NCBI RefSeq assembly: GCF_003434305.1
Contig: NZ_QKKX01000077.1
Span: 22,561 to 86,560 of the forward strand
Direction of reading: 5' to 3'
Length of the DNA stretch: 64,000 nucleotides
DNA from: Micromonospora sp. MW-13
GTDB taxonomy: Bacteria > Actinomycetota > Actinomycetes > Mycobacteriales > Micromonosporaceae
Position numbers and translations under genes: made by a program. The notes under the pieces were generated by a model. It was given only the letters and a program-made list of their open reading frames with translations. It was not told the origin of the DNA and ran no database searches. Shown in pieces: positions 35,601-44,438 of the stretch (positions are counted from its first letter, which is position 1; the number at the start of each line of letters is the position of its first letter).

Positions 35601-35729
35601 CTCTGCCAGGCTTGCCCGCAGTGCCGTCACCGCTTCGGAGTCGGACTCGGCTTGTAATGGGGTGAATGGGCTGCAGCAAAGGCAGGCTTGTGCATGCCTG
35701 CGCCGATGCCGGCGGGACGGGTAGGCCAT
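29679..35729 (-). CDS. Giant P-loop ATPase, third gene of putative defence operon
   Basis: A 2016-residue protein. The first 1300 residues are mostly helical with an acidic, Pro/Thr-rich low-complexity stretch (about 440-560) and no family I can name. An AAA/STAND-like ATPase follows: a lead-in EMFFGRRSE, Walker A LLYGGRQLGKTALL (Lys1363), Walker B RRMLLLIDECDGF (Asp1447), and an arginine-rich helical lid with LSPEPAYQLLFTPMEALG. The C-terminal 500 residues look like winged-helix and second regulatory domains. The architecture resembles large NTPase switches in which a long sensor is joined to a nucleotide-driven module (inference). The start at 35729 lies 54 bases after the 804-residue gene, in one operon. 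Confidence 0.88.
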   Translation of the reverse strand: MAYPSRRHRRRHAQACLCCSPFTPLQAESDSEAVTALRASLAELGDPVTDSLECLTSEQFAALAWQLPQPSRTNFLNDLGVPPAKRPTTVSAGWGLTKLRAWPTHKRYDAALFLTVSVAERLGTLWRHNADAGFLEAEEALRQALTKDPAQTAILRLALVCHGPVSPIMTIALRVGLDAALGLPGWPQKAVNDIMHACREIEQAIIDAYETDDNEGGAAPCDDDEVDDGGSIEPAGIETFRPPGLGNDPITEGSDIMPAEPGTSMPAGDVADAATNLTTRHTAAREAVEALTDVLHRGQIPGRNDLDPVIEFLDAADAARDLLTQLGRDTPADVTVEDLLTALTATAGQCGHHDRLADISRLTGPTSEQDRITAAIQLAADLQHNPLWDADQQRQAAGLVALLDLIIASETKDMQALSAALTTFESHLPADLAALRTAAITGQLRITGPSEEETSHTPVSEPAPQAAATGPETAVVASPEPQPTATEEPEPATAPQPVVTVPPPTNEALTDPAPLGGEQPAAATDGSAVGEDVTIDVPEDDPAGDDAGRGQADDTSSTDPAAGRELVRKLLGAGRLSLTYHAATACGDRRRADALRVLTLATAVRSETSPTADALRVALEAEQGAAPSSDTTAQMLLLAGAVRACLVTADAGAGQVARSVAESLRELPAVSSIAGTIGTATEKRLLYSPDLLAALAPIAGADNDIAVTVEAAQTELNKPRNLAFDRADQIATLWWSPNGAIGRLLTLAATDQRIEIDAVTESLRLFAKRQYVDDLLDREDAEIRSGSTRPLQGRQRRKLKEMAGRSVAAVRAWADAVRVNQATEHGPVPAELARLRVDVIAQWPAAEDELQNLIASSAGTPWLLKAEAAQVCLTSLHGSVGLLDGRKLTGSDRDPDAVIYQELLLCPQLPFTAEGIPERPATIEEIAVAASTGWSDAFAQRLRAEQYATAGLLISAVTEPEKSREMSQQLTAAAAQSLLELKALHHSVAEDVARATRLGQLDENAGTAVTSVLAAGDVSRLAAAPEQVNLSDYRRRLIDVQEQLPMCRHEAQAALRRRADSEVPPGADRSQRLNQIQDRIAAGDLATAEEYLLAAVLGETLPSAEPSEDLTRFLRLTERVPGGLTRDLIDAVRYGKPHPALDVHELTPAQRTTADLLQTWLDMRDIRHDRVQRSSLAAALLLAGIEFASMQPVRDMKPKGSSRRAWWDLTGVRRVGETQGVPQYSPPPGGQQRIMLCWGEPDVRAMFGWIGQDPGTDLPVIVLLFAAMTTGQREELARMCAQHSEKPVIVIDDIAILHLALHGSGQFITTARTLLPFAATNPYAPDGQAALPLEMFFGRRSERADIIDPNGPNLLYGGRQLGKTALLQEAARAFGRVPTNLPIYVTLPNVIGTKVNPLTLWDKLAEKLTENKIALPKRTRDPVKDVIAAITTWLDQNPARRMLLLIDECDGFFDADAERGFEHVTHLRNLRDKYPGRRFKPVFAGLHQVQRFANLPNQPLANAHLGDQVAIGPLSPEPAYQLLFTPMEALGIRFASDELVHRVLAYCTYQPKLLQMAGKALVSSVLNRRDGGPVYLIDENLLDQVLGSESLKQRIRQTVHLTLDLDSRYKLIALVVAYFALENGADHTMTTSQLRNECHRWWPAGFARQEPGEFRSLLDEMRELGVLAATVGGTRWRLRSTNVLRLLGTADEIWEELCSSQWRKTPTKLSTEQARGHLADGRISPCTDQQLSKVVTRTAGSTIRVIAGARATAVDRVQELLEQSRKSFGARFDLTVTTRPQAYGKALRGGDIGGRHHVVLSPLLTAKPETVTSTIVNAMQIQPASGTTRTVAVLVDVQASGILDLLTSPDLGLGSDDVIALRRATDIGLRTWLSDNERMKVFTDATSQAQLMTATGGWPYLLDLAAEKAREHTSTRKICEQVATYLATVDGATEFVESTGLSTDTGAEAAFQALLEYAAPVTYDEMIELCALTGSQPDRTARILQMLDVIDQSDVDGRWGPEPVIARSWQRLNSGA

Positions 35730-35783
35730 CGTAGGGGGATACTCACTTCCGGAAGGTCGCGCTCGGCCAAGGGTTGGTGCGGG

Positions 35784-38198
35784 TCAGTGCCGGGGCTGCT
35801 GAGGCACGGCGAGATGTAGCAGTGGGGCGGATTCACCGGAGCCACGCAGCTGCCCACGAACCCAGGTGTATCCATCTGGAAGTCGGGTGTCGGCGCCCGG
35901 TCCGTGCACCTTGAGGACCCAGGCGGCGTACTCCCGGCGGGCGGTGTCACTGGCCTGATGTCCGGGCTGCAGCCGTCGCTTGAAAGCAGGCACCCAGTGT
36001 TCGCGGACCTGGCCGGCAAGGATCTCCGCCCGAGTCGGCGGTCGGTGGCCGTTACGGCGGGCGGTGCCGTCGGGCCACCAGACGAACGTCTCGAGCCTGC
36101 CGGGTTTACCGTCTTCCGCTGGTTTGCCGGGCTCCTTCGTCAGGGTGCCAGCGTCAACGAGACGGTCGCACGTGTACACGACCTGCCACATCAGCGGCGG
36201 CGCGACCAGATCGGGTCCGAACAGGGCGGCGAGCAGCTGCGGGCCGGTGAGCCGCCGGGCACCGAACGCTCCTTGCTCTCCGTGCCGATGCAGCGCGGAG
36301 ATGATCAGGGGCTGCAGTTGCGGTACGCCGCGCTGGCGTTCGGAAACCGCCGGCGGCAACGGTTCGGGAGACGGCGGCACGGCGGCCGCGTCCGCAGCGG
36401 GAGGTTCGGCACCGATTGACGCGGCGAGGATCGCGGTGTCTGCGTCCCAACGGTACTGGTCGCCATACGGCAACGGCTGATTTAGCAGCGTCGTGGTGAC
36501 GCTGATCCGGGTCGCGTTACGGGCCGCAGCGACGGTGATCTTGATTCCGGCGTAGAAGCTCCACGGCCAGCTGACACCGGTCAGGGTAGCGCCGCTTCGG
36601 TTGATCTGTTGAACCTGTTCGCTGTCATCGAGGGTGTCCCCGTCGTGGTGCAGCTGCATGATCAGCGATCCCGCGCCGAGCACGCCGGTGGCGGCAGGCG
36701 GTAGGGCCAGATCTCCGGCTTCCCAGTGACTCTCGCGCAGCGCGACGGTGAACACGACCAGGCTGTCCGCGACGACGACGAGATCCGTCTCGCCCTCATC
36801 TGCGGTGCTGGTGTCAGCCGGGGTCGGTCCGGGCGGGACCTCGTCTATGCCCGGCCCCGCCGGCCCGTGTTGCTTCTCGCCGGGATTGTCGTCGTCGACG
36901 GGTGCGTCTGGCTCCACGGGTTCGGGTTGGGGCTCGGCAGACCCGTCGCTGTCGCCGAGTGTGTCCGGCCCGGCGGGTTCGATGGCGGGGGCCACCGTTC
37001 CGATGGTGTCAACGGCAGGGCTGTGACCAAGGCCGAGAGGGATCCTTGGGTCGGCGGCCACCACCAGCGCCGAGACGGGCTCCCGCTGGGTACGCCACAC
37101 ACCGCCGGCCTGCCAGGCATCGTCGACGCGCAGGTGCACCCGTTCGGGCAGCAGTCCGTCGACAGCGGTGCCAGCCAGGTCCGCGGCGACGAGGTTGGTG
37201 TGCACGACGATTTCAGCGGCGCTGGTGAGCCCGAGCGGGTCGGGGGTGCCGCCGGCGGGAATCCGGCTGGACAGCAGCGGCCAGACGGCGGTGTAGCGGG
37301 GGTTCAGCGCGCTGCGGCGGACCGTCGCGACGACATCGTCGATGTCTGCGGCGGGCAGGCCGGGCCAGCCTTCGTGGGACCGCCGCGTGAACCGGTCCCC
37401 GCAGACGGCGTATCCGTTCCATCGCCGTAACCCGGCTGCGCCGTCCAGCAACTGGCCGATGGTGTCGAACGCCTGGTACAGAGCCGCAGCGAGAACCTGC
37501 TCATCGCCGGGATCGGTGAGCAACTGGGCGAGCGGTCCGCCGAGCAACAGCGGGCGGGCCGGCCCGAGCAGGTACGCGGCGTACAGGGCGACATCGTCAC
37601 GGTCATCGGTCCCGGCCAGGTACTGCACCGGGCCGGTCAGATGCCCGCGATTGTCGAGGACCTGGCGGCGTAGCCGACTCAGTTCGCTGTAGTCGGCGGC
37701 GTTCAGGGCACCGAACGCCTGCACGTCCAAGATCACCCGTTCGATACCGGTTCGGGTGCCGTCAGACTGCTCGACGCCGGCCGGGGCGCCAGACAGCTCG
37801 GCCGGTGTCCAGCCGTCGACGTCAACCTCCGGGTCGGCGCCGTACCTAGCGACGACCTCGGCCAGCAGCGACCGGCGGCCACCCCGGTCAAGGTGCACGA
37901 ACGTGCCGACTGGCAGCACTCGCCGGGCTTGCGGTTGTACGGCGACCGGAACGAACAGGTCCGGGGTGAGCACCTCCGCCCGGTAGCCGTGGGTTTCGAC
38001 GTCGAACCCGAAATGCAGGGCGTTGAACGCGGTGCAGGTGTGCAAAGGTGCGGTGCGGGTCTGCGCGACTGCGGTTAAGTACCCGACTATCCAATGGGTC
38101 AGGTCGGTCGGGATTGCGGCCGGGCCCAGCAGCAGCTCTGGGACGAACAACGGCTCGTCGTCGAATGGCCGCCACACGGGGGCCACGGTCACGGTCAT
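35784..38198 (-). CDS. Unknown 804-residue protein, middle gene of putative defence operon
   Basis: The ATG at 38198 overlaps the stop of the helicase gene as ATGA, showing tight coupling. The protein starts MTVTVAPVWRPFDDEPLFVP. Residues 1-400 contain conserved-looking blocks (TCTAFNALHFGFDVETHGYR, TGIERVILDVQAFGALNAAD). Residues about 405-465 form an acidic Pro-rich linker. The C-terminal half ends in a possible winged-helix region (LQPLIISALHRHG, MWQVVYTCDRLVDAGTLT). No catalytic motif, membrane helix or signal peptide is visible. I do not recognise the family. Its place between a helicase and an ATPase suggests an adaptor or sensor. Confidence 0.85.
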   Translation of the reverse strand: MTVTVAPVWRPFDDEPLFVPELLLGPAAIPTDLTHWIVGYLTAVAQTRTAPLHTCTAFNALHFGFDVETHGYRAEVLTPDLFVPVAVQPQARRVLPVGTFVHLDRGGRRSLLAEVVARYGADPEVDVDGWTPAELSGAPAGVEQSDGTRTGIERVILDVQAFGALNAADYSELSRLRRQVLDNRGHLTGPVQYLAGTDDRDDVALYAAYLLGPARPLLLGGPLAQLLTDPGDEQVLAAALYQAFDTIGQLLDGAAGLRRWNGYAVCGDRFTRRSHEGWPGLPAADIDDVVATVRRSALNPRYTAVWPLLSSRIPAGGTPDPLGLTSAAEIVVHTNLVAADLAGTAVDGLLPERVHLRVDDAWQAGGVWRTQREPVSALVVAADPRIPLGLGHSPAVDTIGTVAPAIEPAGPDTLGDSDGSAEPQPEPVEPDAPVDDDNPGEKQHGPAGPGIDEVPPGPTPADTSTADEGETDLVVVADSLVVFTVALRESHWEAGDLALPPAATGVLGAGSLIMQLHHDGDTLDDSEQVQQINRSGATLTGVSWPWSFYAGIKITVAAARNATRISVTTTLLNQPLPYGDQYRWDADTAILAASIGAEPPAADAAAVPPSPEPLPPAVSERQRGVPQLQPLIISALHRHGEQGAFGARRLTGPQLLAALFGPDLVAPPLMWQVVYTCDRLVDAGTLTKEPGKPAEDGKPGRLETFVWWPDGTARRNGHRPPTRAEILAGQVREHWVPAFKRRLQPGHQASDTARREYAAWVLKVHGPGADTRLPDGYTWVRGQLRGSGESAPLLHLAVPQQPRH

Positions 38199-41100
38199 CC
38201 GGTTGCCTCCGGTGTGTTCGCACCGGCTTTCACGCGGGCGCGGGCGGCGTCACGTACGGCGTAGCGGCGCAACCGCCACACCCGGCCGTCACCGACGATC
38301 TCTCCGTTGGTGGTGAGAACGGTGACGGCTTCCTGCACTTGGGTGATCTTGATGCCGGGGTCGACACCGCGTAGGCGGTGATACAGCAGCTTCGGCCACA
38401 GCGGTCGCCGTCGCCCGTCCGCAGCTTGGTACGTCTCGTCGCCATGCAGGACCCGGTGGATCATTCCGGCGGTCAGGCCGCGGTAGTTGTCCCACAGCAG
38501 CGACCGGACGTAACGCTGGATGGCGGCCTGGTACGGGGCAGCGTCCCGCCGGGTCTCGGGTTTCGGCCGGGGTGTGTTCAGCGCGGTGAGCAGCAGCGGC
38601 AGCGGGGACCGGTCACTGCTGGTCGACCAGCAGCTGGAGCACCGGCACGCCGTGGTGGAGCAGACCCCGTCGGGTAGCGTCACCTTCCCTGTCAAGGAGA
38701 AGTAGCTCGCAAACCCGGCGTTCGCGCACCCGTCGGCGTCGTACCAGGCCCGTAGTTCCCGCAGGTCATCGGTCAGCCGGGCCCGGTGCCCGATCATCTT
38801 CTGCAGGTAGTCGCCCGGCAGGGTGGCGTTCCCGCGCGGACCGACCGCTATAAGGGTTCGGTTGTTGCCGGCCTGGGACAGATCAATGACACCGAGGTCG
38901 TGCAGGGTCGCCAGGACCGCCCAGGTCTGTGCCGGGTCGTCGGCGATCATCCGGTAGCCGCGTACCTGCTTGGTGAGGGTCTTGTGCAGTTCGGTCAGTC
39001 GGTGCCGGCCCGGCGCGGTGGTGGCGAGCGTGGCGACCGCACCGGCGACGGCGGTGAGAGTATGGTCGTCGCAGCGGGCCGGGTCGTCCAGAGGTGTGAT
39101 CGTCACCGTCGCTGGGAAGTCTCCATGATCGTCAACCGTTCCCGTTTCGGCGAGCACAGCCAGGGCTCGCACGACCGTCGACCGGTACTGCGACACGGTG
39201 CCCGAGCGGCGGGCATCGTTGCGGGACAGCCTCCCGGCGGTGAGGTCGGCGGTCATGCACGTGTCAGTGATCCGGTCAGGGTCCAGGACCCCACCGTTGC
39301 GGGCCGCCGTCAGGACGGCCTGCCCGATCGTGCGCAACGTCTCCGGTGGCAGGCCTTGGGCAGCCATCCACATCACGGTCCGGAACCCTCGACCGGAGCC
39401 GAGCGCCAGTCCCGCCGACGGTGTGGTCACCTCGCCAGGTGGCCGGCCGGCCTGATCCCGGCCAGCTCGGCCGAGCTGCTGATACAGGGCGGCCAGGTCC
39501 GTCGGCGGGGACACCACGAACACGCATCGGATGTCGCCGCGGTTGACGCCGAGACCGAACGCGCTGGTTGCCACGATCAGTAGCGGTGCGTATCCATCCT
39601 CGCCCTTGGCTGGCGCGTCCCGGAACTCGGTGAGCACGCCGGTCTTCTCCGCCTCCGACAGCCGGCCGTGGAATCGCCGCACGCGCTGGGCGCCGTCACC
39701 GACGAACTCGCGCAGGTGGGCGTAGACCGCGTCGACCTGCTTGACAGTCAGGCAATAGAAGATTGCGTGGTCGTCGCAGGCGGCGGCGATCTGCTCGGTC
39801 AGCCCGGCGATGGCGTTCGGGCCGGCGGCTCTCATCGTCCGCCGGTAGATCGCCAGTTCCGGGCGCAGCGGGTCCGCAGCGACCGTCACCAGCGGTTCAC
39901 CGGCCGTCGTGGTGGCGGGCAGCCCGAACAGGCCGGTTCGCAGCCCTTCGCGGACAGCCCGGTTCGCGGTCGCGGTCACCGCAGTAACCCGCACCCCGTA
40001 CCTGGACCGTAGTTCTGCCAGCAGCCGGCCGGCGCGGCGGAAGCTGGGCCGGAAGTCGTCGCCCCACTGCACGAACGTGTGTGCCTCGTCAACGGCGACC
40101 CGCCGCAGGATCCCCGCTGCGGCCGCGGCGCGCAGGAGATCCTGGAAGCGGCGGTTGGCGAGCCGTTCCGGGGACACGTACACCAGCTTGATGCCGTGTT
40201 CGAACGTGCCGGTGAACTGCTCGGCGACCTCGGTCTTGCCGCGGCGGCTGTTCGACTCGGCCATCGGCCCCACCAGCGCCCGGACCGCCCCGCCGACGGT
40301 CGCGTTGAGTTCCAGGGCCTGGTCGGCCATCAACGCGATCAACGGTGACACGACCACGGTCACCCCCGGCAGCGCCAACGCCGGCAATTGGAACGTGTAC
40401 GACTTCCCGAACCCGGTCGGCAGCAGCGCCAACACATCCGTGCCGTCGGCGACCGCAGCGATCACCCGCTCCTGCTGCGGTTTCAACGCCAGCGGCGTGT
40501 CTGAGAACCGCAGATTGCCCGCGATCGCCGCGCATCGGTCGGTCAGCAACCGTGCCAGGGTGCCGTCGGCGCGGGCTGCGTACTCCTGCTCGGGGGTCAG
40601 CTGCGCCTGCCGGATCTTGCGGGTCGCCGGCAGCAGGGTCTGTTCGGCCAGCGCCTGCGGTGTGCACAGCTGCTCGACTCGGCCGGCGTCGACCAGCCCG
40701 GTCTCGCCGAAAAACCGCCAGATCCGCTCCCACCCGTCGGCCATCGTGGTCAGGTTTCCGCCCGCCGGTTCGCCGGTGTCATCGTCGGCGACCAGCAGGC
40801 CCGGCTCCAGGGATTCCAGGAACACCCGTCGGGACGCGCGCCGCAACGCGGTGCGGCCGGCGAGTTTGCGGTCGCTGATCACGACTACACCTCGGTGATC
40901 GCGCGAGCGGATCAGTCGTCCGACCGCCTGCCGCAGATCCATCGCCGCCAGCGGCAGGTAGTACGACTCGGTCGCGACCCGGTCGGGGTCCGCCGCCCCG
41001 CCCAGTTCGGCGCGGCGGGCGACCGCCGCCCGGCGGGCAGCCACGACCGGGTCCGCGAACGGCGCGAACGGCAGCTTGTTGATCCATACCATCGACAGCC

Positions 41101-44100
41101 GGTCGGCGGGGAAATCGACGCCCTGCCACATGCCCCGCGTCGCGACGCAGAACCCGCCGGTGTCGGTGAACGCCCGCGCGGCGCGGGCGTTGCCCAACAG
41201 CGGTGCCGACGCGACCGGCACCCCGACCACCTGCTGCTGCAATCGTTCGGTGATCGCAGCCGCAGCCTTCGTCGCCGTGGTCAGCACCAGCGCCCCACCA
41301 GTGAACCCCACCTGCTCCGAGTCGGGGCGGATCGCCTCGCGGGCGTACCCGGCGAGCTGGTGGGCGACCGTGCGGATCGCACCGTCGGTCTGCTCGGCCC
41401 AGCTCGGGAAGTCGGTGAAACAGACCAGGCGGGCCTGGGTAGCCAGGTCGAACGGGCCCGGCAGGGTGTGCGCGTCGACCGTCGCTCCGAGGCCAAGCCG
41501 TCCACGGATATATTCCCACCGGCCGGACACCTGCAGCGTCGCGGACACGTAGAAGATCCGGGCGAACCGGTGTCGGACGTCCAGCCACTGCGGCTCGCGA
41601 GCCAGGTCGATCGGAGCGGACGCCAGCGAGAATCCGTATCGGCGGGCGGACACGCTGACACCGGCCAGGTCATGCTCGACGGCGTACACCACCCGGTTAC
41701 CCAGGTCCGGGCCCGTCAGCGGGAACAACCCGTCCGGGCCGAGGTCGTCGCCGTCGGCACCGAGATCCTCCTCGTCCGCACCGACCGGCCCGGTCACCTC
41801 GCCCTCGTCGTCGCTGTCGTCGCCCGGGTCACCGGTGCCGGGCGCGCTGCTGCCATCCACGTCGGCGGGATCGGGTGCGTTGCCGAGGACGGCGCTGGCA
41901 TCACCGATGATCCGGCCACCCGCGTCAGCGAGCTGTGCGACGCGGGTGGCCAACGAACCGGCCCGTTCCTGCTCCCACCACGACTCCGCCTGCATGCGCG
42001 GCGTCTGCAGATATGCGGCCAACTGCCGGTGAACCTGGGCGGCAACGACCGCAATCGCGTCGAGCCGCGACAGCAGCTGCCGTGCCGACCGGTCCCCTCC
42101 GAGGCCACCGAACGGGCTGGCCAGCGTCGCCGGCCGGCTCCCCGGCTCGCCGCCGGCGGTGTCGAACACCGCCTGAGCCGACCGCGGTAGGACTTCCGTG
42201 TCGAGGTGCCCCTCAAGGTCCGCAATTGCCGTCCGCAGACCGGGCGGGATGTCCGCGTGCTGGGCGGCCCATCGCCGCAGTTCACCGGTCAGATTCTCCA
42301 GCAGTCGATACTCCACGACTGCGCTGGCCGCGCCGGTGATCGCCTGCTCAAGCGCGTGCGCCTCGTCAACTATCAGTAGCGTGTCGTCACCGAACACGTC
42401 CGGGCGGCTCACCAGCAGCGCATGGTTCGCGATCACCAACCGGTGCCCGGCCAGCGCTTCGGCAACCGAGTCGGTCATCGCCGCCAGCGGCGAGCCGGAC
42501 CGGCGGCCGTAGTCGTCGGTGTCCTGACTGATGCTGCGCAGCCAGGACCCCACGACCGGCCCGCACCCGGCGGCAAGATACTCGGCCAGAAAGATCGGCA
42601 GGTCGACCGGGTCGGCGCTCCGGGCCAGCCATCCCTGCGGTGCAGTGACCGCAGTGACTAGCCTGCGGGTCACATAGATCAACAGTTCCCGGAACCCCTG
42701 CACAGCCGCGAACCGGGCCCGGACGGACCGGCCAAGACCCACACCCGCCTGCGCGGCATCGGCCGCGTCGGCGAGCGAGGCGACCAGTGCCCGCAGCGAC
42801 AACCGATTCGCCGCCCCCTTGACCAGGTCCGCCGACTGCTCCAGACCCGGAATCCCGGCGGCGAGCCGGTCGATGTCGGCGCCCAGCTGGGTCTGCAATG
42901 CCTTGGTGTACGTCGCGATCACCGCCCGGCGCCGGGGGCCACCGTCGAGCCACTGCAACGCGACCGCCAGCACCGCAAAGCTCTTACCAGTGCCGGTCGG
43001 CGCCTCACACAACGCATCCCGGCCGGCACGGATCTGCGCGTTCAGCAGCGCCACCATCTGCTGTTGCGCCACCCGGCGTTCCACCTGCCGGGTCGATGCC
43101 GCCTGCGCCAGCGCGTGCGGGTCGACGTCACCGTCCGGACCCCGGACCGCAGCCGGCAGGCGCAGCACCGGCCGGGACCGGCCACGCCGGACCGGCTCAT
43201 ACCCGCCCGGGGTGCCGAGGTTGTCGAGGGCGTCGGCGAGGATCTGCGCGACCGTCACATCGTCGACAGCCGTCCGGGAAATTGGTACCGGCAACAGCGA
43301 CGCCACCAGATCCCAGACCGGGCTGCCGGCGCCGACCGTGCACACCAACTCCCGCATCTCGGCGTCCCACCCCGCGACGGTGGCGGCGGCGTGCCGCAGC
43401 AGTCGGCCGGTCAGTTCCGCGTCGTCGGCAGCGTCATGCCACACCAGCCCGGACCGGTCGACACCGACTGTGTCGGCCAACTCAGCAAGTCGGTGCGAAC
43501 CGGCGTGCGGCCACACCGCGTAGGCCACGTAGAGCGCGTCGACGCGTCGCGGGCCGTGCAACGGCTGCTGCCCGGCCCGGACCGCCGCATCGTCGAGCAC
43601 CGGGAAGTCGGCACTGACACCGTTGTAGGCCACCAGCACGTCCGCGTCGGCAATGAAGCGGCGCAGCCTGTTCAGAACCTCAGCAGGATCGGCCGCGTGG
43701 TGAGAATACTGCTCACGAACCGCCGGCGATCGTAGCTGCTGCTCCCACTCCAGGGCCGGAAGCCTGACCCAAGAAACGAACGACGGCTCCTCAGCGCACC
43801 ATCGCGTGTCGGCCGACAGACGGACCGCCCCGATCTGGAAGATCCGCCGATCACCCTGCGGCCGGTCAGCGCTGGCCCGGACCACCGCCTCCACGTCCAC
43901 GATCACCGCCCGCAGCGGTCCCGGCCGCCGCTCACCTTTCGGTGCCGGCTGGCTTGGCTCGGTCGAATCTTCAACCACGGAGAGAATCCCCTGCTCGTCG
44001 CGGATCAGACCGGCGGTGATCGCCTTGACCACGACAGCCCGCACGCGGGCATCGGGAGTTCCGGGCCACCGCTGTTTGACCACTGCCACGAGAGTGTCGC

Positions 44101-44221
44101 CGTCACACGGACCGGCCTCCTTCAGCAGTCGCTGAATCTGCACCTCGCGGGAACCTTCTGTGCTCGTAACACCACCCCCTTCGTCACCGTCTTTGTCGCT
44201 GGCCCCGAGAGTGCCGGTCAT
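38195..44221 (-). CDS. DEDD exonuclease - DinG-like - RecQ-like helicase fusion
   Basis: About 2008 residues from the ATG at 44221; a GTG at 44341 is also possible, but the extra 40 residues look non-coding and neither start has a good ribosome site. Domains in order: a small N-terminal winged-helix-like part; a DEDD exonuclease (about 97-285; AVIVDVEAVV, LVAYNGVSADFPVLD, VWHDAADDAELT). Then a DinG/XPD-like helicase: Walker A EAPTGTGKSFAVLAVAL near 411, LLIVDEAHALEQAI near 616, motif VI RQAVGRLIRSRDHRG near 1100; the iron-sulphur cysteines are not evident. Then a RecQ-like helicase: LLPTGFGKSYTFQLPAL near 1269, RRVAVDEAHTFVQWGDDF near 1377, LYQQLGRAGRDQ near 1584. Last, a zinc-type cysteine cluster (CSTTACRCSSCW near 1855) and a winged helix. 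First gene of the operon. Two helicase motors plus an exonuclease in one chain point to DNA-targeting defence. Confidence 0.92.
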   Translation of the reverse strand: MTGTLGASDKDGDEGGGVTSTEGSREVQIQRLLKEAGPCDGDTLVAVVKQRWPGTPDARVRAVVVKAITAGLIRDEQGILSVVEDSTEPSQPAPKGERRPGPLRAVIVDVEAVVRASADRPQGDRRIFQIGAVRLSADTRWCAEEPSFVSWVRLPALEWEQQLRSPAVREQYSHHAADPAEVLNRLRRFIADADVLVAYNGVSADFPVLDDAAVRAGQQPLHGPRRVDALYVAYAVWPHAGSHRLAELADTVGVDRSGLVWHDAADDAELTGRLLRHAAATVAGWDAEMRELVCTVGAGSPVWDLVASLLPVPISRTAVDDVTVAQILADALDNLGTPGGYEPVRRGRSRPVLRLPAAVRGPDGDVDPHALAQAASTRQVERRVAQQQMVALLNAQIRAGRDALCEAPTGTGKSFAVLAVALQWLDGGPRRRAVIATYTKALQTQLGADIDRLAAGIPGLEQSADLVKGAANRLSLRALVASLADAADAAQAGVGLGRSVRARFAAVQGFRELLIYVTRRLVTAVTAPQGWLARSADPVDLPIFLAEYLAAGCGPVVGSWLRSISQDTDDYGRRSGSPLAAMTDSVAEALAGHRLVIANHALLVSRPDVFGDDTLLIVDEAHALEQAITGAASAVVEYRLLENLTGELRRWAAQHADIPPGLRTAIADLEGHLDTEVLPRSAQAVFDTAGGEPGSRPATLASPFGGLGGDRSARQLLSRLDAIAVVAAQVHRQLAAYLQTPRMQAESWWEQERAGSLATRVAQLADAGGRIIGDASAVLGNAPDPADVDGSSAPGTGDPGDDSDDEGEVTGPVGADEEDLGADGDDLGPDGLFPLTGPDLGNRVVYAVEHDLAGVSVSARRYGFSLASAPIDLAREPQWLDVRHRFARIFYVSATLQVSGRWEYIRGRLGLGATVDAHTLPGPFDLATQARLVCFTDFPSWAEQTDGAIRTVAHQLAGYAREAIRPDSEQVGFTGGALVLTTATKAAAAITERLQQQVVGVPVASAPLLGNARAARAFTDTGGFCVATRGMWQGVDFPADRLSMVWINKLPFAPFADPVVAARRAAVARRAELGGAADPDRVATESYYLPLAAMDLRQAVGRLIRSRDHRGVVVISDRKLAGRTALRRASRRVFLESLEPGLLVADDDTGEPAGGNLTTMADGWERIWRFFGETGLVDAGRVEQLCTPQALAEQTLLPATRKIRQAQLTPEQEYAARADGTLARLLTDRCAAIAGNLRFSDTPLALKPQQERVIAAVADGTDVLALLPTGFGKSYTFQLPALALPGVTVVVSPLIALMADQALELNATVGGAVRALVGPMAESNSRRGKTEVAEQFTGTFEHGIKLVYVSPERLANRRFQDLLRAAAAAGILRRVAVDEAHTFVQWGDDFRPSFRRAGRLLAELRSRYGVRVTAVTATANRAVREGLRTGLFGLPATTTAGEPLVTVAADPLRPELAIYRRTMRAAGPNAIAGLTEQIAAACDDHAIFYCLTVKQVDAVYAHLREFVGDGAQRVRRFHGRLSEAEKTGVLTEFRDAPAKGEDGYAPLLIVATSAFGLGVNRGDIRCVFVVSPPTDLAALYQQLGRAGRDQAGRPPGEVTTPSAGLALGSGRGFRTVMWMAAQGLPPETLRTIGQAVLTAARNGGVLDPDRITDTCMTADLTAGRLSRNDARRSGTVSQYRSTVVRALAVLAETGTVDDHGDFPATVTITPLDDPARCDDHTLTAVAGAVATLATTAPGRHRLTELHKTLTKQVRGYRMIADDPAQTWAVLATLHDLGVIDLSQAGNNRTLIAVGPRGNATLPGDYLQKMIGHRARLTDDLRELRAWYDADGCANAGFASYFSLTGKVTLPDGVCSTTACRCSSCWSTSSDRSPLPLLLTALNTPRPKPETRRDAAPYQAAIQRYVRSLLWDNYRGLTAGMIHRVLHGDETYQAADGRRRPLWPKLLYHRLRGVDPGIKITQVQEAVTVLTTNGEIVGDGRVWRLRRYAVRDAARARVKAGANTPEATG

Positions 44222-44438
44222 TGCGGCGGCAGGGTCTGGAACTTTCTCGTCGTGTCGTCCCGAAGTCCGACCTCGTTCAGGCGATTGACACAGTAGACGA
44301 GGAGTGCATTGCCGCGCTGAAGGAGGGGGCGGCAAGACCACTGCCCCGAATCATGCGATGTCTCGCGTCGGGTCGGTCGGATGTCCCTTTGTGGTGATCA
44401 GCAATGCGCGGAGCCGTGATCGAATCGCGACAGGAATC

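Noticed and set aside
29679..44341. Assignment of the giant operon to Shango or BREX
   Set aside because: There is an ATPase and a RecQ-type helicase, but no TerB, PglZ or methylase protein in the operon, and the exonuclease-DinG fusion does not fit.
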